Part shown: positions 29,001 to 38,026 of the stretch, in pieces
Numbering within the stretch: the stretch's first letter is position 1
Layout: the number at the start of each line of letters is the position of its first letter
Origin: Chitinophagales bacterium
Lineage (GTDB): Bacteria; Bacteroidota; Bacteroidia; Chitinophagales; JADIYW01
Direction of reading: 5' to 3'
Assembly: GCA_023957215.1 (NCBI GenBank)
Contig: JAMLHH010000016.1
Coordinates: 1 to 64,000, forward strand
DNA: 64,000 nucleotides
Translations under genes and position numbers: made by a program
Notes under the pieces: model-generated
Told to the model about the DNA's origin: nothing
Databases searched by the model: none
What the model saw: only the letters and a program-made list of their open reading frames with translations

Positions 29001-30776
29001 TTATTTAATTCTTACTTCATAAGGCATTCTTGCTTGTACGCCACACATTTCCTGTAAAGCTTTGATTTGTTTGAGATAGAAATAAGATTCACCCAATTGC
29101 TTTTCTAAAACTTGTTCTAAATTTTCTTCCTTGCTACCGGTGATTTTTTCTAAAATAATATCTATTGCAGATTTAGATTCAGGATAGTTTTTTAATTCAT
29201 AGGTGTCGATATCGGCTAAATTTTTTGCAATATCTATTGCCACTTGAATATTTCCCAAGGTATCAACCAATCCCAATTTCTGTGCATCTTCACCAGTCCA
29301 AACTCTTCCTCTTGCAATTTTGTCCACGTCTTCTACCGACATTTTTCTACCATCAGCGACATGCTGTAAGAAAGTTTGATAAGTCTTTTTGATAGAAGCG
29401 GTAATTGTTTCTTTTTCCTTATCATCCCAAGGTCTTGTAGCAGAACCAAAGTCTGCATAAGGATTGGTTTTTACTCTGTCAAAGGTGATTCCCAAATTGG
29501 ATTGTAAAGCTTCATCTATGTTAAACATCATGCCAAACACACCGATAGAACCCGTAATAGTTGTCGCATCGGCTACAATTTTGTTTGCAGAAGAAGAAAT
29601 ATAGTAACCACCTGAGGCCGCTAAATTTCCCATAGAAACGACGACCGGTATTTTTTTCTGTGTCAATTGGATTTCTCTCAATATCTGCTCAGATGCAAAA
29701 GCACTTCCTCCGGGAGAATTGACTCTCAATACCAATGCTTTGACATCGCTGTCACTGGCTGCCTTTCTAATCATTTTTACATAAGTATCTCCATAGATAT
29801 CACCTGATTCATTATCACCGTCATTGATGACACCTTCTGCATAGATGACAGCAATTTTGTTTTTACTTTTACCCGCTTTCTCTTCTTTGCTTAAATCAAT
29901 AGATGCTTTGTATTTTTTAAGAGAAACGAGATTGAGTTTGTCTTTTTCGGCATAACCAAACTTTTCTTTGAGTTCATTTTCTACTTCATCTTCATATTTC
30001 AAACCATCTACTAATTTGTATTTGTATGCATCATCAGCCAAAAAGATATCTAATCCGTCGGCTATCATTCTTAAACTGTCTTTTGAGATACCTATGTTAG
30101 CAGACAATTCTCTCAAATAATTATTATAAATAGAATTGAGATAAGTATCTATTTGCAATCTATTTTCGGGACTCATAGCTTTCAAACGATAAGGCTCAGT
30201 CGCACTTTTAAATTCCCCTGCATAAAAAATCATAGGATGGATTTTTAATTTCTCAAACAAGCCGGTGTAGTACATAACTTCGGAAGAAAATCCGTTAAAC
30301 TCTACATTAGCCATAGGATTGAGATAAGATTTGTCCGCTACAGAATTTAGCAAGACACTCCATTCAGACATTGAATTGCTATAAGCATAAATGAGTTTAT
30401 CTGATTTTTTAAACTCTTTCAGACTTCTCAAAAGTTCCATATAATTAGAAGGCATTGCTGACAATTGGTCGGTATTGAGCCAGATGGCTTTGATTTTGTC
30501 GTCATTAGCCGCCGCTTTCAGTATTAATTTTAAATCTTTGAGACCGAGTATCGGATCTGTATTAAAATTTCCTGATAGAGGATCGATGAGCTGCATGGGA
30601 TCTTCGACACTGACATCAGGTAGATTGCCCACCAAATTCACTTTTAGCACGCTGTTTGCAGAAATTTTTGTCTCATTACTTTTCCCTCCTAAGCTTGTAA
30701 GTATCCCGAATAGGAGTATTAAAAATATAAAAAGACCGATAACTGTCGCAAAAACATATTTTAAAAAACTTTTCAT
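29001..30776 (-). CDS. sppA: Signal peptide peptidase SppA (67-kDa type)
   Basis: The long-form SppA (591 residues) is anchored by an N-terminal membrane segment (VFATVIGLFIFLILLFG). It degrades cleaved signal peptides in the membrane using a Ser-Lys dyad. The catalytic lysine is in LLNSVADKSYLNP (N-terminal domain) and the nucleophilic serine in MGNLAASGGYY (C-terminal domain). RVNSPGGSAFASEQI is also conserved. Duplicated domains match the full-length 67-kDa family. Single gene, converging on rmuC. Confidence 0.92.
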   Translation of the reverse strand: MKSFLKYVFATVIGLFIFLILLFGILTSLGGKSNETKISANSVLKVNLVGNLPDVSVEDPMQLIDPLSGNFNTDPILGLKDLKLILKAAANDDKIKAIWLNTDQLSAMPSNYMELLRSLKEFKKSDKLIYAYSNSMSEWSVLLNSVADKSYLNPMANVEFNGFSSEVMYYTGLFEKLKIHPMIFYAGEFKSATEPYRLKAMSPENRLQIDTYLNSIYNNYLRELSANIGISKDSLRMIADGLDIFLADDAYKYKLVDGLKYEDEVENELKEKFGYAEKDKLNLVSLKKYKASIDLSKEEKAGKSKNKIAVIYAEGVINDGDNESGDIYGDTYVKMIRKAASDSDVKALVLRVNSPGGSAFASEQILREIQLTQKKIPVVVSMGNLAASGGYYISSSANKIVADATTITGSIGVFGMMFNIDEALQSNLGITFDRVKTNPYADFGSATRPWDDKEKETITASIKKTYQTFLQHVADGRKMSVEDVDKIARGRVWTGEDAQKLGLVDTLGNIQVAIDIAKNLADIDTYELKNYPESKSAIDIILEKITGSKEENLEQVLEKQLGESYFYLKQIKALQEMCGVQARMPYEVRIK

Positions 30777-31084
30777 TTCTTATAAATTCTGTTGCAAAGA
30801 TATTTATTCTTACGAGAAATTCTTTTTATTACCGCAGCACTTACATACCTATATTTTTTTATGTTGCATACCGAATTTTTTATGATTAAAATATTTCTTT
30901 ACTCTTTGCGGATTGTATGATAGTATATCCATCTGCCGTGATTATATATTGCTTCATAGTTTTTAATGAATTTTTGGGATTTATGATTCATCTGTAAAAT
31001 GTGAAGAACTTTTTATTCTACAAACTCAAAGTGAATAGGTTCTGATTCCCTTTCCCGCAACTCTAAAAATTCTACATTTGTGAT
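30777..31084. other. Divergent intergenic region sppA / flavoprotein
   Basis: These 308 bp hold the promoters of both flanking genes and no ORF or RNA that could be recognised. The minus-strand TATCTTTG at 30795-30802 is a -7 candidate for sppA, 19 bp from its ATG. The plus-strand pair at 31051-31080 is listed separately. Confidence 0.4.
31051..31080 (+). promoter_or_regulatory. Putative promoter of the flavoprotein gene
   Basis: TTTC (31051-31054), an 18-nt spacer and TACATTTG (31073-31080) fit the Bacteroidota pattern with one mismatch in the -33 box. The start of transcription would fall at or next to the ATG at 31085, again suggesting a leaderless mRNA. Confidence 0.4.
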
Positions 31085-32332
31085 ATGTCCCAAAAACATC
31101 TTCCGACTGTGTGTATTGTAGGTGGTGGAGCCGCAGGTTTTTTTACGGCTGTTAATATTGCCGAAAATTGCCGGCAAGTGAAAGTCATTATTTTAGAACA
31201 GAATAAAACGGTTTTAAATAAGGTAAAAATCTCCGGTGGCGGTCGTTGCAATGTAACACACGCTTGTTTTGAACCGAAAGAATTGGTTAATTTTTATCCG
31301 CGCGGTAAAAAAGAATTGTTGGGGGCGTTTTATACTTTTCAAGCATCTGACACCGTGCAATGGTTTGAAAACAGAGGAGTAGAACTTAAAACAGAATCGG
31401 ATAACCGTATTTTTCCTATCTCCAATAAGTCTGAAACGATAATCAATTGCCTGATAGAGGTGGCCAAAAGTAAGGGTGTCGAAATTTGGAACAGTACCAA
31501 AGTCGTAGAACTCGAAAAACAAGATGAAAAATGGGTGCTATTGACATCTAAAGACCAAAGTGTAATAGCTGACATCGTCGTGATGACGACAGGCGGAAGC
31601 CCGTTTATTTGGAATGTTTTGGAAAAATGGCACGAAATAGTCGAGCCTGTTCCTTCGCTTTTTACCTTTAATATACAGCATAAGATATTGGAAGATTTAC
31701 AAGGTGTTTCAGTACGAAATGCAGAGGTTTCTCTTTGCCATCATAAACTGAAAACGACAGGTCCGCTTTTGATTACACATTGGGGATTGAGCGGACCGGC
31801 GGTCTTAAAAATGTCAGCTTGGGGAGCAAGATTATTTCATGCAAATAATTACCGGTTTGAAATCAGTATCAATTGGACGGGAAAATCCAAACAGGAGGTC
31901 ATGGATTTTTTGCAAAGGCAAAGAAGACAGTCTGCCGGCAAAACAGTAATGAGCCAACATTTGTTTGAAATTCCTACCAGATTATGGAAAAGTGTAGTCG
32001 GTTATATCGGGATAGATACAAGCATGACTTGGGGGAGTTTAGAAAATTATCATCTTGAAAAATTGCGGCAAATCTTGTGCGAGTGCCGTCTGAAAGTCAA
32101 TGGAAAAAGCACTTTTAAGGAGGAATTTGTCACTGCCGGAGGTGTGGAATTGAAAGAGGTGGATTTTAGGACGATGGAAAGTAAAAAGGTAGAAAATCTT
32201 TTTTTTGCAGGTGAGGTATTGGATATAGATGCATTGACAGGGGGCTTTAATTTTCAGGCAGCGTGGACGACGGCTTATATTGCTGCACAGACTATTATTG
32301 ATAAATGTACGTACTCATTTAGAGTAAAATAG
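31085..32332 (+). CDS. NAD(P)/FAD-dependent oxidoreductase, HI0933/YhiN family
   Basis: The 415-residue flavoprotein has an N-terminal Rossmann dinucleotide motif (VGGGAAGFFTAVNIAE), the family hallmark KISGGGRCNVTH near residue 50, and a C-terminal FAD-contacting motif (LDIDALTGGFNFQAAW). Members of this family (YhiN/HI0933, Pfam HI0933_like) are common, but their substrate is unknown. Single start codon ATG at 31085. It is followed after 67 bp by an exported protein gene on the same strand. Confidence 0.88.
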   Translation: MSQKHLPTVCIVGGGAAGFFTAVNIAENCRQVKVIILEQNKTVLNKVKISGGGRCNVTHACFEPKELVNFYPRGKKELLGAFYTFQASDTVQWFENRGVELKTESDNRIFPISNKSETIINCLIEVAKSKGVEIWNSTKVVELEKQDEKWVLLTSKDQSVIADIVVMTTGGSPFIWNVLEKWHEIVEPVPSLFTFNIQHKILEDLQGVSVRNAEVSLCHHKLKTTGPLLITHWGLSGPAVLKMSAWGARLFHANNYRFEISINWTGKSKQEVMDFLQRQRRQSAGKTVMSQHLFEIPTRLWKSVVGYIGIDTSMTWGSLENYHLEKLRQILCECRLKVNGKSTFKEEFVTAGGVELKEVDFRTMESKKVENLFFAGEVLDIDALTGGFNFQAAWTTAYIAAQTIIDKCTYSFRVK

Positions 32333-32399
32333 TTTTTGCAAATACGATAATGTATAAAGGAAATTGAACATTATTTTGTATTTTGTAAGAAATTTTTTA

Positions 32400-33269
32400 A
32401 TGCAACGACCTACCAATTTTTTTAAAAATAGATTTTTTCTTTTGGGATTATTGTCCTTTTTCTTGTGTTTTTATACCCAAGCCCAAGATCATGATTTCGA
32501 GGGAATGTGGCGTGGACTTTTGTCTCAAGAAGGAAAGGATCATAAAGATATTTTTATACTCAAACTGTATGCTGAAACCGATTCTACACTTTTTGGTACT
32601 TCCAAAATCGTTTCCAAGACAGGCGAATACAGCGAATTTTATATAGAAGGTACTTTTGACAGTACGCATGTTAATTTTCAGGATATGCAATTGATAAAGA
32701 ATGATGGAAATGCTTATTTGTATAAGGATTGTATCAAAGATTTCTTTTCAAATGTGAGTTTTGACGGTAAAAAATGGGTAATGACCGGAACTTGGAACCG
32801 GCATCCAAATGATTCCATTCCTCCGTCTTCTACTTGTACGAAAGGAAAATACTATCTGACAAAGGTCTTGACATATACCGATAAAGTACAGGAAGACAAG
32901 GAAAAAATCAGATATTTTCAGGGAAGATTGATAGAAATACAAAACAGCTTTGAAGTGGAAAGCGATACTTTGATTCTGAGCATTATAGATGATAATCAGA
33001 TAGATAATGATACCGTGACTATTTTTTTCGATAAGAAACTCATTGTCAAAAAGTTGGGACTTTCTTATGAATGCTACGATTTTGAAATTGTATTAGATGA
33101 CGACCATGAACATCTTTTGGTCATTTATGCCAATAATGTAGGTGAAATACCGCCGAATACCGCCGCTATCTCATTTATTGACAATGGTAAAAAACGCGAG
33201 TTGTCCATTCGCTCCGATATGTCAAAAAGTTCGGGTATCATTTTCAAAAAGAAGAAAAAAAGCAAATAA
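32400..33269 (+). CDS. Exported protein of unknown function
   Basis: This protein has 289 residues from the chosen ATG at 32400; an in-frame TTG at 32364 would add 12 residues before the signal peptide. The signal peptide is FFLLGLLSFFLCFYTQAQ. The N-terminal half (DFEGMWRGLLSQEG, TLFGTSKIVSKTGEYSEFY) reads as a small beta-barrel, and the C-terminal part resembles a Bacteroidota beta-sandwich (NSFEVESDTLILSIIDDNQ, IVLDDDHEHLLVIYANNVGE). It ends in a lysine-rich stretch. No enzymatic motif is visible. It is 67 bp from the next exported-protein gene. Confidence 0.62.
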   Translation: MQRPTNFFKNRFFLLGLLSFFLCFYTQAQDHDFEGMWRGLLSQEGKDHKDIFILKLYAETDSTLFGTSKIVSKTGEYSEFYIEGTFDSTHVNFQDMQLIKNDGNAYLYKDCIKDFFSNVSFDGKKWVMTGTWNRHPNDSIPPSSTCTKGKYYLTKVLTYTDKVQEDKEKIRYFQGRLIEIQNSFEVESDTLILSIIDDNQIDNDTVTIFFDKKLIVKKLGLSYECYDFEIVLDDDHEHLLVIYANNVGEIPPNTAAISFIDNGKKRELSIRSDMSKSSGIIFKKKKKSK

Positions 33270-33336
33270 AGCGCATACAAGTGCGTTTGTAAGATGTGAG
33301 TTTTATATATTTTCAACATATTTACTTAAATAAGTA

Positions 33337-36300
33337 GTGTTGAAAGCTGCCTGTAAATACTTGTGTCTATGTGTGACGGCATTGTTCGGTTTGCTGACCG
33401 TATCAAATGCGCAAGATATAGGTATGGATTTGCGACATCTCAACAATCTGCGCAAGATTACTTTCACAACGGATTCCAATGCTTTTTTGTTAGATACTGT
33501 TGGGATCATTCCAAATACATTTATCTTGAAATATGTTGAAAAAGAAACAGCTATCTCCAAAAGTAGTTATAAACTCAAACCTTTTACAGGAGAAATCGTT
33601 CTTTTAGATTCTCTTCTTTACGGTCAAAAATTAGAAGCAGTTTACAGGGCTTTTCCCACGAAAATAAAAACGGTCTATAAAAAGAAGACTTTCCCTGGTT
33701 ATTCTTGGCGTGACAGTACTTATTTGGATCCGTATTTTTATGATCCCAATTATACTTTGAAAGAAGATTTGATAGATTTTGGCGGTTTGGATTATAGTGG
33801 AGCTTTTGCAAGAGGTATTTCTTTTGGAAATAGTCAGGATTTATCCGTTAATTCTACTTTAGATTTACAACTTTCAGGGAATATCGGCGATATAGAAATT
33901 TTGGCAGCATTAACGGATAATAATATTCCGATACAGCCGGATGGAACGACATCTCAAATTCAGGATTTGGATAAGGTGTATATTCAGGTCAAAAAAGGTA
34001 AACATCAATTGGTGGCCGGTGATTATGATATCAGTATTCGAAATGATTATTTTGTAAAATTCAGTAAACAGTTACAGGGCGCAAGTTTTAAAACGGGTTT
34101 TGACTTTAAAAAAGGTTGGACGACTGAACACACAGCTTCGTTTGCTGTGGCAAAAGGCAAGTTTGCCCGAAATGAACTCAATGGCACAGAAGGTAATCAA
34201 GGCCCATATAAGCTCATGGGCAATAATAATGAATCACAGATCATCATTTTAGCCGGATCGGAAAGAGTGTATGCGGATGGTAAACTTTTGAGTAGAGGAG
34301 AAGATCACGATTATGTGATAGATTACAACACGGGAGAAGTCGTTTTCACACCGAGTTTTTTAGTAACCAAAGACAAAAGATTGGTTGTGGAATTTGAGTA
34401 TTCGGAGAAAAATTATTTTCGTTCACTTTGGTACACGGCGCATGAAGTCAATTACAAAGGATTGAAATTGTACGCCCAATTTTATTCTGAACAAGATTCT
34501 AAAAATAAACCTATCCTCGCTGATATAGACAGTACCTCTGAAAGTATATTAAAAAACATTGGTAATGATATTCAAAAAGCCATTGTACCGAGTGCCAGAC
34601 CGGTAGAATACAGTGCCAATGAAGTTCAATATACGCTAAAAGACACCCTTGCTAACGGAATCAACTATGATAGCATTTTTGTCTATACGGCTGAAAAAGA
34701 TGTAGATTTATACAAATTGAGATTTAGTTATGTAGGTGAAGGGAATGGACATTATCAGCCTGATAAAAATACTTTGAACCAACGGGTTTATTCTTGGGTT
34801 GCACCTATCAACGGAGTTTTACAGGGAGCTTACGAACCGGTGGAATTGATGATTACGCCCAAAAAAGACCAATATGCAGTTTTGGGCGTGCGCTATGAAA
34901 TCAATCCGCAGACGAAAATCCGCTCTGAATTTGCCTATTCAAATCGAGATCCCAACACTTTTTCCAAAATAGATAATCACGAAAATAAAGGTTGGGCACT
35001 CTTTAATGAGATAAATAGAGTAGATAGTATAGGTAAGAAAAAATGGCTGATGAAAACGAAAGCTTCTTACGAACTCAAAAATAAAGGTTTTCAAGCACCT
35101 GAACAATACCGGTCTGTGGAGTTTAGTAGAGACTGGAACGTAGTCGGGAATGAAAAAGTAAATGAACATTTTGTCAATGCTGCCGTAGAAATTGACAATC
35201 AGGAAGCCGGGTTGAGAATGAATGCGGATTGGAGTTTATATAACCGTCAGAAAATACAAACAGGTAATCGTTATCAATATAATGTCAACTATCAAAAAGA
35301 CAATTGGATTTTGAGTGCTGACATCAATTGGTTGAAATCCAAAGACAAAACTTTTAACTCATCTTTTTTCAGACCTAATATTGATGTAGAAAGAGTTTTC
35401 CCGAAGCTAAAAGGTTTTGCGGTGAATACCGGTTTTTCTTCGGAGTACAATGCCATGAAAGATAATGTGACAGATACACTTCTTTCGTCCGCTTATTACA
35501 ACAATAATTTTTACGCAGGAATAAAAACTTCTGACACTTTACTTCTTTCAGCAGAACTCAAATACAAGCTTCGTAAAGATTACAGTCCTTTACAAGAGCA
35601 GTTTCACGAGGCGAGCATGGGACAAGATTTCTCTTTGAATGTAAAAGCTAACCGGTTGAAAAATCAAGACTTGCGTTTAGATTTTACTTATAGAGATTTG
35701 AAGGTAAAAAACACTTTGAGTTCGGGTTTGGAGTCAGACAAAAACTTTTTGGGTCGTGTGGAATACGGTTTTAGAATCAAGCGTGGAGCAGTGCGTTTTA
35801 ATACTATTTATGAATTGGGAAGTGGTCAGGAAAGAGTACGGGAGTTTACCTATTTGGAAGTAGCTTCAGGGCAAGGTTTGTACAGGTGGATAGATGAAAA
35901 TGGTGACGGTGTACAACAATTGGATGAGTTTGTCATTGCAGAATTTAGCGATAGTGCTAATTATGTCCGTGTACTCACCAATGTCAATGAATACATACAG
36001 GCTCGCGTGGTAACTTACAATCAGACTCTACAACTCAATCCCAAAGCTGTATGGTTTAATGAAGCAGGAATCAAAAAGTTTATCGCACGATTGAGTCTCA
36101 ATTCTACGATATTAATCACGAGAAAAACTTTTAAAGGTGTCCAACTATCACCTTTTAATCCTTTTATTTTAAATACCGATGATGAAAATGTGTTGAGCCT
36201 TAATTCATCCTTTAGAAACAGCATTTATTTTAACCAAGGTAATCCTAAATTTTATATGAATTACACTTGGTTTATCACACAAAGTAAAAATATTTTAGTC

Positions 36301-36849
36301 AATGGTTTTGATACGAGGAATAAACAAGAGCAAATTTTAGAAGCCAATTACAATATTAGCAAGTCTTTTTCAACTAACTTAAAATTACTCAAAGGAGGAC
36401 AGTTGGTCAATGCGGAATATTCGGATAATAATAATTTTGACCTCAGTGTCTATCAAATCAATCCAAGTTTTACATGGGTGCATCAAACCTCTTTGAGAGC
36501 GAGTATCGGTTATGTATATGACAGGAAGCAAAATGTTCCCGAACTTGGTGATGAATTGGCTAAAGGCAATCGTTTTAATTTTAATTTCAGGTATAGTCAG
36601 GCTTCCAAACAATCGGTAGAAACGAAGTTCTCGTTTGTACTTTTTGAATATAACGGAAAATCGGGTACGACCAAATCTTATCAAATTTTGGACGGTTTAA
36701 ATCAAGGAAAGAATTTTATTTGGAATGCAGATTATATGAGAGTTTTATCCAATAATTTACAATTAAATATCAGTTATGAAGGTAGAAAGACGGGAGACAA
36801 AGGTAAAGTCATCCATACCGGAATGGCTACTTTGAGAGCTGTATTCTAA
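33337..36849 (+). CDS. Large outer-membrane/cell-surface protein
   Basis: The 1170-residue protein starts at GTG 33337 (or TTG 33340) with a signal peptide ending VSNAQ. Residues about 150-210 (YSGAFARGISFGNSQDLSV, LQLSGNIGDIEILAALTDNN, PIQPDGTTSQIQDLDKVYIQ) resemble a segment also found in the gliding/secretion protein SprA. The rest is a long run of amphipathic beta strands, as in a large barrel or solenoid. At half the length of SprA it is not an SprA orthologue. Function unknown; outer-membrane location is inferred from composition. Confidence 0.62.
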   Translation: MLKAACKYLCLCVTALFGLLTVSNAQDIGMDLRHLNNLRKITFTTDSNAFLLDTVGIIPNTFILKYVEKETAISKSSYKLKPFTGEIVLLDSLLYGQKLEAVYRAFPTKIKTVYKKKTFPGYSWRDSTYLDPYFYDPNYTLKEDLIDFGGLDYSGAFARGISFGNSQDLSVNSTLDLQLSGNIGDIEILAALTDNNIPIQPDGTTSQIQDLDKVYIQVKKGKHQLVAGDYDISIRNDYFVKFSKQLQGASFKTGFDFKKGWTTEHTASFAVAKGKFARNELNGTEGNQGPYKLMGNNNESQIIILAGSERVYADGKLLSRGEDHDYVIDYNTGEVVFTPSFLVTKDKRLVVEFEYSEKNYFRSLWYTAHEVNYKGLKLYAQFYSEQDSKNKPILADIDSTSESILKNIGNDIQKAIVPSARPVEYSANEVQYTLKDTLANGINYDSIFVYTAEKDVDLYKLRFSYVGEGNGHYQPDKNTLNQRVYSWVAPINGVLQGAYEPVELMITPKKDQYAVLGVRYEINPQTKIRSEFAYSNRDPNTFSKIDNHENKGWALFNEINRVDSIGKKKWLMKTKASYELKNKGFQAPEQYRSVEFSRDWNVVGNEKVNEHFVNAAVEIDNQEAGLRMNADWSLYNRQKIQTGNRYQYNVNYQKDNWILSADINWLKSKDKTFNSSFFRPNIDVERVFPKLKGFAVNTGFSSEYNAMKDNVTDTLLSSAYYNNNFYAGIKTSDTLLLSAELKYKLRKDYSPLQEQFHEASMGQDFSLNVKANRLKNQDLRLDFTYRDLKVKNTLSSGLESDKNFLGRVEYGFRIKRGAVRFNTIYELGSGQERVREFTYLEVASGQGLYRWIDENGDGVQQLDEFVIAEFSDSANYVRVLTNVNEYIQARVVTYNQTLQLNPKAVWFNEAGIKKFIARLSLNSTILITRKTFKGVQLSPFNPFILNTDDENVLSLNSSFRNSIYFNQGNPKFYMNYTWFITQSKNILVNGFDTRNKQEQILEANYNISKSFSTNLKLLKGGQLVNAEYSDNNNFDLSVYQINPSFTWVHQTSLRASIGYVYDRKQNVPELGDELAKGNRFNFNFRYSQASKQSVETKFSFVLFEYNGKSGTTKSYQILDGLNQGKNFIWNADYMRVLSNNLQLNISYEGRKTGDKGKVIHTGMATLRAVF

Positions 36850-36852
36850 AGC

Positions 36853-36963
36853 TTACACATTTTCTATTTTACCCAAACAATCTTTGAGTGGCAAAGCGCG
36901 TAAAATTTCACTAAAACGATGTGGTTTTTGATTGATAATAAGTTCTGATGCGGCAATTTTCAT
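36853..36963 (-). CDS. Short ORF (36 aa), possible vestige of a uridine phosphorylase start
   Basis: ATG at 36963 is preceded 5 nt upstream by AAAGGAG, one of the few strong ribosome binding sites in this window. The ORF ends at TAA 36853-36855. Its first residues (MKIAASELIIN) resemble the usual start of Bacteroidota uridine phosphorylase (IAESELILN), but the remaining 25 residues do not. It lies 14 bp after the SRPBCC stop, at the end of the long minus-strand unit. It may be a real small gene or the stub of a lost one. Confidence 0.35.
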   Translation of the reverse strand: MKIAASELIINQKPHRFSEILRALPLKDCLGKIENV

Positions 36964-36977
36964 TTTCTCCTTTAACT

Positions 36978-37355
36978 TTAGTTGTAAAAATCAATCAAGG
37001 CGGCAAAATAGGTGTCATTCCATCCATCCACGATATCCTTATATGCTTCACCGGGAATATTTGTGTGTAAAAGCTCGATGGAAGTGCCATTCTTTTGGTC
37101 GTGAAGTTTTAGAGTGACAATGGAAACAGGTTCTTCATCGCCGAAATACCACTGCTGCACTATTTTTTTATTTTCTTCAAATTCCAAATTTTTACCAACG
37201 ATGGCACCGCTGAAAATTTCAAATTCGGTATTGGGTTCGGCTATCATCAACGCTTCTTCTCCTGTCCAGAGATTGATGGTCTTTTGTGTCGTGAGTGCTT
37301 TGTAAACGATTTCTCTTTCTTCGGGAACAAAGAAGTATTTTTTATAATCTTTCAT
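36978..37355 (-). CDS. START-like/SRPBCC domain protein
   Basis: The 125-residue protein consists of a single helix-grip (SRPBCC, AHSA1-like) domain. Signs are the start KKYFFVPEEREIVYKALTT, the WTGEEALM loop, FEIFSGAIVGKNLEF, IVQQWYFGDEE and a C-terminal helix EAYKDIVDGWNDTYFAALI. This fold binds hydrophobic ligands or client proteins. Its ATG overlaps the stop of the methyltransferase gene upstream by 4 bp (ATGA), so the two are translationally linked. The ligand is unknown. Confidence 0.78.
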   Translation of the reverse strand: MKDYKKYFFVPEEREIVYKALTTQKTINLWTGEEALMIAEPNTEFEIFSGAIVGKNLEFEENKKIVQQWYFGDEEPVSIVTLKLHDQKNGTSIELLHTNIPGEAYKDIVDGWNDTYFAALIDFYN

Positions 37356-38026
37356 ATTGTATTATGTTGCTGATAGACATATATTTTATTGTATTGGGCT
37401 GAAAATGAAAAAGCTGAGGAGAAAGTCTTTACAAGGTTTTTTTCAAAAGACTGATTGGCCTTTTTGTGTTCATCCGTATAATTGATTTTACTGAAAATAA
37501 ACAAGGATCTATCACTCATTTTTTGCTTGACTAAATCTAAAAACCGGTGAGTTGTAAACTTTTCGGGTGTAACATCATCAATGAAAATATCTGCCAAAAT
37601 GAGATCAAACTTTTCACTTTCTGGATTCTCTTGCAACCATTCCAAAGCATCTTGCACTACAAACCGGGTTTTGAAATTTGTCTCCGGCCACAGTTCTTTT
37701 GCCCATTCTATCATCATCTCGTCAATATCAACAGCAGTGACATTTTTTATAGTCGGATGATTTTTGAGTAAATCTGCTACGCTACCAATTCCCACACCAA
37801 ACATCAAAACATTTTTAAACGGCAGTTTTTCCACTTGCAATCTTTTAAAGGCAGTTCTAAAAGAAGAGTAATGATTGCCAAAAGAATAGATTGCATTTTT
37901 AGACGAAAGTTTCCATTCTCCTTTGTGTAAAGTCAGTTCCAATAAACCGCTATATGAGCTTTCTCTCTTTTCAACAGGTATTTCAAAAAGATAGCTCAAA
38001 TAGGTGAATAGCTTGCTTTTTTTCAC
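37352..38026 (-). CDS. Spermidine-synthase-like methyltransferase-fold protein
   Basis: The 224-residue protein has a class I methyltransferase fold of the SpeE type: LMFGVGIGSVADLL for the nucleotide-binding loop near residue 90, VTAVDIDEMMIEWAKEL for the acidic motif, and FDLILADIFIDD for motif IV. True spermidine synthases are longer (about 280 residues) and carry an N-terminal beta domain only partly seen here. The role is uncertain. The start is GTG, overlapping the M48 stop by one base (TAGTG); the stop overlaps the SRPBCC start. Confidence 0.72.
   Translation of the reverse strand: MKKSKLFTYLSYLFEIPVEKRESSYSGLLELTLHKGEWKLSSKNAIYSFGNHYSSFRTAFKRLQVEKLPFKNVLMFGVGIGSVADLLKNHPTIKNVTAVDIDEMMIEWAKELWPETNFKTRFVVQDALEWLQENPESEKFDLILADIFIDDVTPEKFTTHRFLDLVKQKMSDRSLFIFSKINYTDEHKKANQSFEKNLVKTFSSAFSFSAQYNKIYVYQQHNTI

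Noticed and set aside
36978-37355. SRPBCC protein considered as a toxin-antitoxin partner of the 36-codon ORF
   Set aside because: The SRPBCC protein is tied by a stop-start overlap to the methyltransferase upstream, and nothing indicates toxicity.
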